64,000 nucleotides of DNA, from NCBI RefSeq assembly GCF_025215495.1, contig NZ_CP104302.1, positions 2,666,001-2,730,000 on the forward strand, written 5' to 3'. This DNA is from Mycolicibacterium brumae. Its GTDB lineage: Bacteria; Actinomycetota; Actinomycetes; Mycobacteriales; Mycobacteriaceae. A program made the translations under genes and the position numbers. Under the pieces are notes generated by a model. That model searched no databases. It was given only the letters and a program-made list of their open reading frames with translations, and was not told the DNA's origin. This document shows, in pieces, positions 60,459 to 64,000 of the stretch. The first letter of the stretch is position 1, and each line of letters begins with the position of its first letter.

Positions 60459-61259
60459 TCAGTTCTCCTCGTCGGCCTCGTCGGCGCCGGCGGAGGACCT
60501 GCGCCGGACCGCGTCGTGCAGCGGCCGTTCCGGGTCGATCCACACCCCGAGCACCGAGGTCGCGCCGGTGATCGCGCCCAGGGTGATGGTCGCCAGGTGG
60601 TCGGCGAACTTCTCCGGCGGCATCCGGCGGGAGTTGTCGGGCGTCGGGCCCAGCCACCAGTCCGTCGCCGAGGACACCGTGCCGAAGGTCGCGAACGCCG
60701 CCATCTCCAGCGCGTCGTGATCGAGTTCCAGCTCAAGCAGCTCGTGGCTGAACAATTCGGCCATCGCCACGGCCACCTCGCGGCCCTTGTTGACCACCCG
60801 CATGGTCGCCTCGGCCTGGTCCGGGAACCGGCCCTGCAGCACGAACCGCACCACGTTGGGGTTCTCGTCGACCAACGTCACGTACTGCTCGAGCACCCGG
60901 CGGATCACCTCCGCGGCGGGTTCGGTGGCCAGGTCGACGGCCGGGTACACCCCGGCCATCAGCATGTCGCGCAGCCGCTCCCCGATCGCCTGGAACAGAT
61001 CCGACTTATCGGTGAAATGCCGGTAGATCTTCGGCTTGGCGGTGCCGGCTTCCTCAGCGATCTGCTGGACGCTGACATCGGGGCCATTGCGCTCGATGGC
61101 GCGGAAGGCGGCGTCGACGATCTCGGCGCGCACCTTCTTGCGGTGCTCGCGCCACCGTTCGGTTCGCGCGTCGGTGCGCTGTGGGGCTCCGGCGGCGTCC
61201 GACTTGGCACTCGTCAGCTTGGGCCCAATTCGCACGCCAGAAACTGTACTCGCAGCCAC
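60459..61259 (-). CDS. TetR-family regulator (Rv3050c-like)
   Basis: The protein has 266 residues if started at the GTG at 61259; a GTG at 61235 is equally possible. The HTH lies near residues 45-92 (AEIVDAAFRAIERNGPDVSV, then IAEEAGTAKPKIYRHFTDKS). It has the same RWREHRKKVRAEI lead-in as the TetR at 7464-8192. It is divergent from a geranylgeranyl-reductase-family gene, its likely target. In M. tuberculosis the homologue lies between a monooxygenase gene and nrdE. Confidence 0.83.
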   Translation of the reverse strand: MAASTVSGVRIGPKLTSAKSDAAGAPQRTDARTERWREHRKKVRAEIVDAAFRAIERNGPDVSVQQIAEEAGTAKPKIYRHFTDKSDLFQAIGERLRDMLMAGVYPAVDLATEPAAEVIRRVLEQYVTLVDENPNVVRFVLQGRFPDQAEATMRVVNKGREVAVAMAELFSHELLELELDHDALEMAAFATFGTVSSATDWWLGPTPDNSRRMPPEKFADHLATITLGAITGATSVLGVWIDPERPLHDAVRRRSSAGADEADEEN

Positions 61260-61390
61260 CCGGCTGACCTGCCGTTACACCCTGCGCGCGGCCGCGGACG
61301 GGCGGCTGCGCCTCCGCCGGGCCGGCCTCAGGGGCCTCGGTTACCATGACCCCGTTCACATTCTGCCGAGGAAATGCGAGAGCTCAACCG

Positions 61391-62569
61391 GTGACGAAGC
61401 GATTCGACCTGGCCATCGTTGGCGCGGGCCCGGCGGGCTCGGCCGCGGCCTGGCAGGCCGCGCAGATGGGTGCGAACGTCGTGATTCTGGACAAGGCGGC
61501 GTTCCCCCGGGACAAGCCCTGCGGCGACGGCCTGACCGCCCGCGCGGTGAGCTACCTGCAGAAGATGGGCCTGACCGAGGAGCTCAAGAAGTTCCACCGG
61601 GTCAACGGCGTGCACGTGTACAGCCCCAGCGAATGGACGCTCAGCTTCCCGCACCGCCCCGGCATGCCCGACTACGGCCTCGTCGTGCGCCGGCCGGTGC
61701 TCGACACGTTGTTGCTGCACCACGCCGCGGCCCGCGGCGTCGAGGTCCGGGAGTCCGCCGAAGTGGTCGGCCCGACCCAGGACGCCACCGGCCGGGTCAC
61801 CGGGGTGACCATCAAGGGTGGGGAGACCATCGCCGCCGACGCGGTGATCGCCGCCGACGGCGCCTACTCCCCCGTCAAGCGCGCGCTGAACCTGGATTCG
61901 CAGTACAACGGCTACTCGGCGATCGCGATCCGCGCCGAGATGGCCGCCAACCGCCCCGACTCCGACATGCTGGAGATCTACCTGCAGCTGCTGTTCCAGG
62001 GCGACCAGCTGCCCGGTTACGCCTGGATCTTCCCGTTCGGCGAGGGGCAGATCAATATCGGCCTGGGCTACATCAACAGCTACCGCAAGTGGCAGCAGAT
62101 CAACGCGACGGCGTTCCTGGGCGAGTTCATGTCCACCCTGCCGCGGGACTGGGACCTGCCGCCGATCGAGCACCTGAAGAAGAACAAGCTGGTGCGGGCC
62201 TGGCGGCTGCCGATGGGCTTCACCGCCTGGCCGCCGTGGCGCCCGGGTGTGTTGTTCGCCGGCGACGCGCTCGGCGCGGGCAAGCCGGTTTCCGGCGCGG
62301 GCATCTCCAAGGCGCTGGAGTCCGGGCTGGCCGCCGGCGAGTGCGCGGTCGCCGCGCTGACCAACGGCGGCCCGGATGACTTCACCAACTACGAGAACCG
62401 GATGGAAGCCGCGTGGGGCCGCGAGTACAAGCGCGGCCGGATGTTCCACAAGCTGGTCGGCTACCCGAAGGTCTCCGAGTACGGCCTGAAGCTGCTGGAC
62501 AACCACACCTTCCGGGACCGGATGCTCAAGACGCTGTACAAGAAGGCCGAGAGCCCCTCGACCTCGTAG
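61391..62569 (+). CDS. FAD-dependent geranylgeranyl-reductase-family oxidoreductase
   Basis: The protein has 392 residues from the GTG at 61391. It shows the FAD Rossmann motif VGAGPAGSAAAWQAAQ, the family signature PRDKPCGDGLTARAV, YAWIFPFGEGQINIGLGY, and a second FAD motif VLFAGDALGAGKPVSGAGI. Members saturate isoprenoid chains of quinones or lipids; the M. tuberculosis relative MenJ (Rv0561c) reduces one menaquinone double bond. Which isoprenoid is used here is unknown. It is divergent from the TetR gene. Confidence 0.82.
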   Translation: MTKRFDLAIVGAGPAGSAAAWQAAQMGANVVILDKAAFPRDKPCGDGLTARAVSYLQKMGLTEELKKFHRVNGVHVYSPSEWTLSFPHRPGMPDYGLVVRRPVLDTLLLHHAAARGVEVRESAEVVGPTQDATGRVTGVTIKGGETIAADAVIAADGAYSPVKRALNLDSQYNGYSAIAIRAEMAANRPDSDMLEIYLQLLFQGDQLPGYAWIFPFGEGQINIGLGYINSYRKWQQINATAFLGEFMSTLPRDWDLPPIEHLKKNKLVRAWRLPMGFTAWPPWRPGVLFAGDALGAGKPVSGAGISKALESGLAAGECAVAALTNGGPDDFTNYENRMEAAWGREYKRGRMFHKLVGYPKVSEYGLKLLDNHTFRDRMLKTLYKKAESPSTS

Positions 62570-62632
62570 CCGCCCAGAAGAACGCCGTCGGCGCCGCCAT
62601 CGACGACCAGACCGGCCACTGACCGCCCCGGG

Positions 62633-62752
62633 GCGAGCGTGCGCACAGGTCCGTCTTTAGGGCGCGAAGGTGCGCGCAGGTCCGCAAACGCCCAGGCCGG
62701 GGTGAACCTACGCGCACGCTCGTCGGCAAAATGGGGCCTGCGCGCACGCTCG
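62633..62752. repeat. Small class II-like mirror repeat (locus D)
   Basis: The 255-bp convergent gap holds GCGAGCGTGCGCACAGGTCC with heads at 62635 and 62666 (31 bp apart) and inverted CGCGCACGCTCG copies with heads at 62719 and 62749 (30 bp apart). The centre carries CAAACGCCCAGGCC, similar to GAAAGCCCAGGAC in the locus E core. It looks like a reduced or worn member of class II. Confidence 0.6.
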
Positions 62753-62824
62753 GGAGATCCTTGCTGCGGCCGGGGCGCGCAACGAAACCCGCCTGCATAA
62801 CACCAGCCACCTTCGCAACACGCG

Positions 62825-63520
62825 CTACAGGTCCAGCAGTTCCTCGTGGAAACCGCCGAACCGGCGCTGCGGGTCGAGCAGGTGGACCTCCAGGATCCAG
62901 TGGCAGCGGCGGCCTTGCCGGTCGACGCGACGCATCGGCGACGTGGAGCCGGGCGCGACGTAGGACGCCACCTCGTCGCCGGAGATCTTCTCGTGCGGAA
63001 ACTCCCCCACCAGGTGCCCGGCGATGACGCCGCCGAACTCCCAGCCGGCCTCCCGGCTCAGCGCGACGACGTGCTCGAACAACTGCTCACCGGTGATGTC
63101 CGGGCTGGCCTCGTAGTGCGCGCGGCCGGCCGCCCAGATCCGCGGCAGGTCGTCGCGTAGCGCGAGTTTCACCGGGTCGTCGCCGAGCACATAGGTGCGG
63201 CCGAAGTCGGCCTCCCACTCCTCGAACAGCGGGCCGAAGTCCAGGAAGACGATGTCGTCGTCGCCGATGATCCGGTCCGGCGGGTTCTCCCGGTAGATCG
63301 CCACGGTGTTCTCCCCGGACCGCACGATCCGCTTGTGCCAGTGCCGGGTCACGCCCAGCAGCTCGGCGGCCAGGTCGCGGATCTCGTCGGACAGCGCGCG
63401 TTCACCGATCCCAGGTCGCACCAGTCCCCTGGCGCCGACCTCGTCGAAGAGTTGCTCGGCCTTGCGCTGCGCGTCGAGGAGCCGAGCGGCGCGCTGATCC
63501 TCGTCGGGCTTGCTGTCCAC
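62825..63520 (-). CDS. M24-family metallopeptidase-like (aminopeptidase P/creatinase fold)
   Basis: The protein has 231 residues from the GTG at 63520. It has a pita-bread fold with metal-site residues in FLDFGPLFEEWEADFGRTYV (Asp and Asp), the His in GVIAGHLVGEFPHE, and an acidic residue in HWILEVHLLD. It lacks the N-terminal domain of prolidases. It may be a dipeptidase or an amidinohydrolase-like enzyme; the substrate is unknown. An open extension to 63640 is rejected as low-complexity. Confidence 0.78.
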   Translation of the reverse strand: MDSKPDEDQRAARLLDAQRKAEQLFDEVGARGLVRPGIGERALSDEIRDLAAELLGVTRHWHKRIVRSGENTVAIYRENPPDRIIGDDDIVFLDFGPLFEEWEADFGRTYVLGDDPVKLALRDDLPRIWAAGRAHYEASPDITGEQLFEHVVALSREAGWEFGGVIAGHLVGEFPHEKISGDEVASYVAPGSTSPMRRVDRQGRRCHWILEVHLLDPQRRFGGFHEELLDL

Positions 63521-63749
63521 ACCGACAGCGTATTTCGGCGTCCCGGTCGCCGCGCCCCGGACCGGCCGTTTCCGCCGAGGTGGACGACGGGTGACGTCGC
63601 AGGGAACTCGTGACGACAATCCGGTGATCCGGGCGAACATCTGCCGGAAATGGTTTGAAACACAGTCGATATCACCGAATCAAGGCCTGATTCTTGAGCC
63701 GAGCGATACACGCTCTCACCCAGATCCCCCACGATTCGGAACAACCCCT

Positions 63750-64000
63750 ATGACGCTGCAAGCGCCCGCCCAAGAACCCGACCGCAGGCTTGACGGGATT
63801 TCCCAGCCTGAACCCATCAAGCAGTCCTGGCTGACCACCCGGCTGGAGCGCGCCAACACGTTGGCGTTCGTGCTCTTCGGCGGCCTGACCGCCTTCTGCG
63901 TGTACTTCTCGATGTAGGCGTTCCGCAAGCCCTATGCGCCTCCAAATACAGCGACGCCGCCGCACTGGGCTGGACCATCGACTTCGGCTTCAAGGAGACC
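63750..64000 (+). pseudogene. DUF5690/MFS-like membrane protein gene with nonsense and frameshift, 3' end outside window
   Basis: The start reads MTLQAPAQEPDRRLDG and reaches helix 1 (LAFVLFGGLTAFCVYFSM), then a TAG at 63915-63917. Reading on in frame gives AFRKPYA, the expected continuation of an MYAFRKP motif, so TAG replaces a Tyr codon. At 63935-63940 one base is missing: after that the next frame reads ASKYSDAAALGWTIDFGFKE, a natural continuation. Two independent lesions mark a decayed gene. The 229-bp upstream gap (63521-63749) shows nothing else that I can name. Confidence 0.75.

Overview
The window looks like a chromosome segment of a fast-growing mycobacterium (Mycobacteriaceae, Mycolicibacterium-like). 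GC is high, GTG starts and 4-bp GTGA/ATGA gene overlaps are common, lipobox proteins are frequent, and from about 14.7 kb onward the gene order follows the M. tuberculosis Rv3005c-Rv3050c segment: DoxX, lppZ, gatCAB, an ACT protein, ligA, an Rv3015c homologue, mnmA, the Rv3025c desulfurase, etfBA, the Rv3030-Rv3041c block, serB2, ctaD, fecB, adhC, Rv3046c, nrdF2 and an Rv3050c-like TetR.

Layout. 0-12.9 kb is accessory-like: a broken SDR, a PLP decarboxylase, a DUF1460 protein, a C45-type acyltransferase behind a twin operator, TspO, a PiT phosphate transporter, a TetR/SDR/hydrolase/AarF cluster and two overlapping TetR genes. 13-14.5 kb carries an LdtB L,D-transpeptidase and a tRNA-Lys with its own promoter and terminator. 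14.7-27.8 kb holds DoxX, lppZ, gatCAB, a CAP protein, an ACT protein, an MFS exporter, a membrane protein, a lipoprotein broken by one stop codon, ligA and a YjbR-like protein. An IS256-family element lies at 28.0-29.5 kb. 29.8-36.7 kb holds the MetE-like protein, mnmA, the desulfurase, an acyltransferase pair and etfBA. 36.9-50.4 kb is the methylglucose-lipopolysaccharide (MGLP) region (methyltransferases, GH57 enzyme, GT4 glucosyltransferase, hexapeptide acyltransferase), rearranged and carrying extra genes (DinB, carbonic anhydrase, SRPBCC). 50.4-64 kb holds echA17, a NUDIX enzyme, an ABC ATPase, serB2, ctaD, fecB, adhC, nrdF2 behind paired NrdR boxes, a TetR, a geranylgeranyl-reductase-family enzyme, an M24 peptidase and a decayed DUF5690-like gene.

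The most unusual content is not coding. Five intergenic loci (about 14.52-14.70, 16.88-17.12, 27.81-29.75, 52.86-53.11 and 62.63-62.75 kb) hold short repeat units pointing towards a central core from both sides, so each locus is a mirror-symmetric ladder. In two loci (class I) heads carrying TGAG are spaced exactly 20 or 30 bp in the same outward order (30, 20, 20, 30, 20...), and the innermost heads are 44 bp apart in both. The cores share 26 of 30 bases and can form nested hairpins whose arms differ by compensatory changes. Two others (class II, CGAG heads) share outward spacing of 19, 31, 31, an inner distance of 63 bp, and a different core with 41 of 60 identities without gaps. The fifth is a smaller relative. 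The IS256 element sits in one arm of a class I ladder, and removing it with one 8-bp target duplication restores the 30-bp step exactly. Four of the five loci lie between convergent genes.

A second notable structure is a scar at 41.39-41.87 kb, where the 3' end of a second, diverged copy of the hexapeptide acyltransferase gene is joined to the 3' end of a second, diverged copy of the MGLP glucosyltransferase gene. This is the junction expected from a tandem merodiploid with different cargo in each copy.
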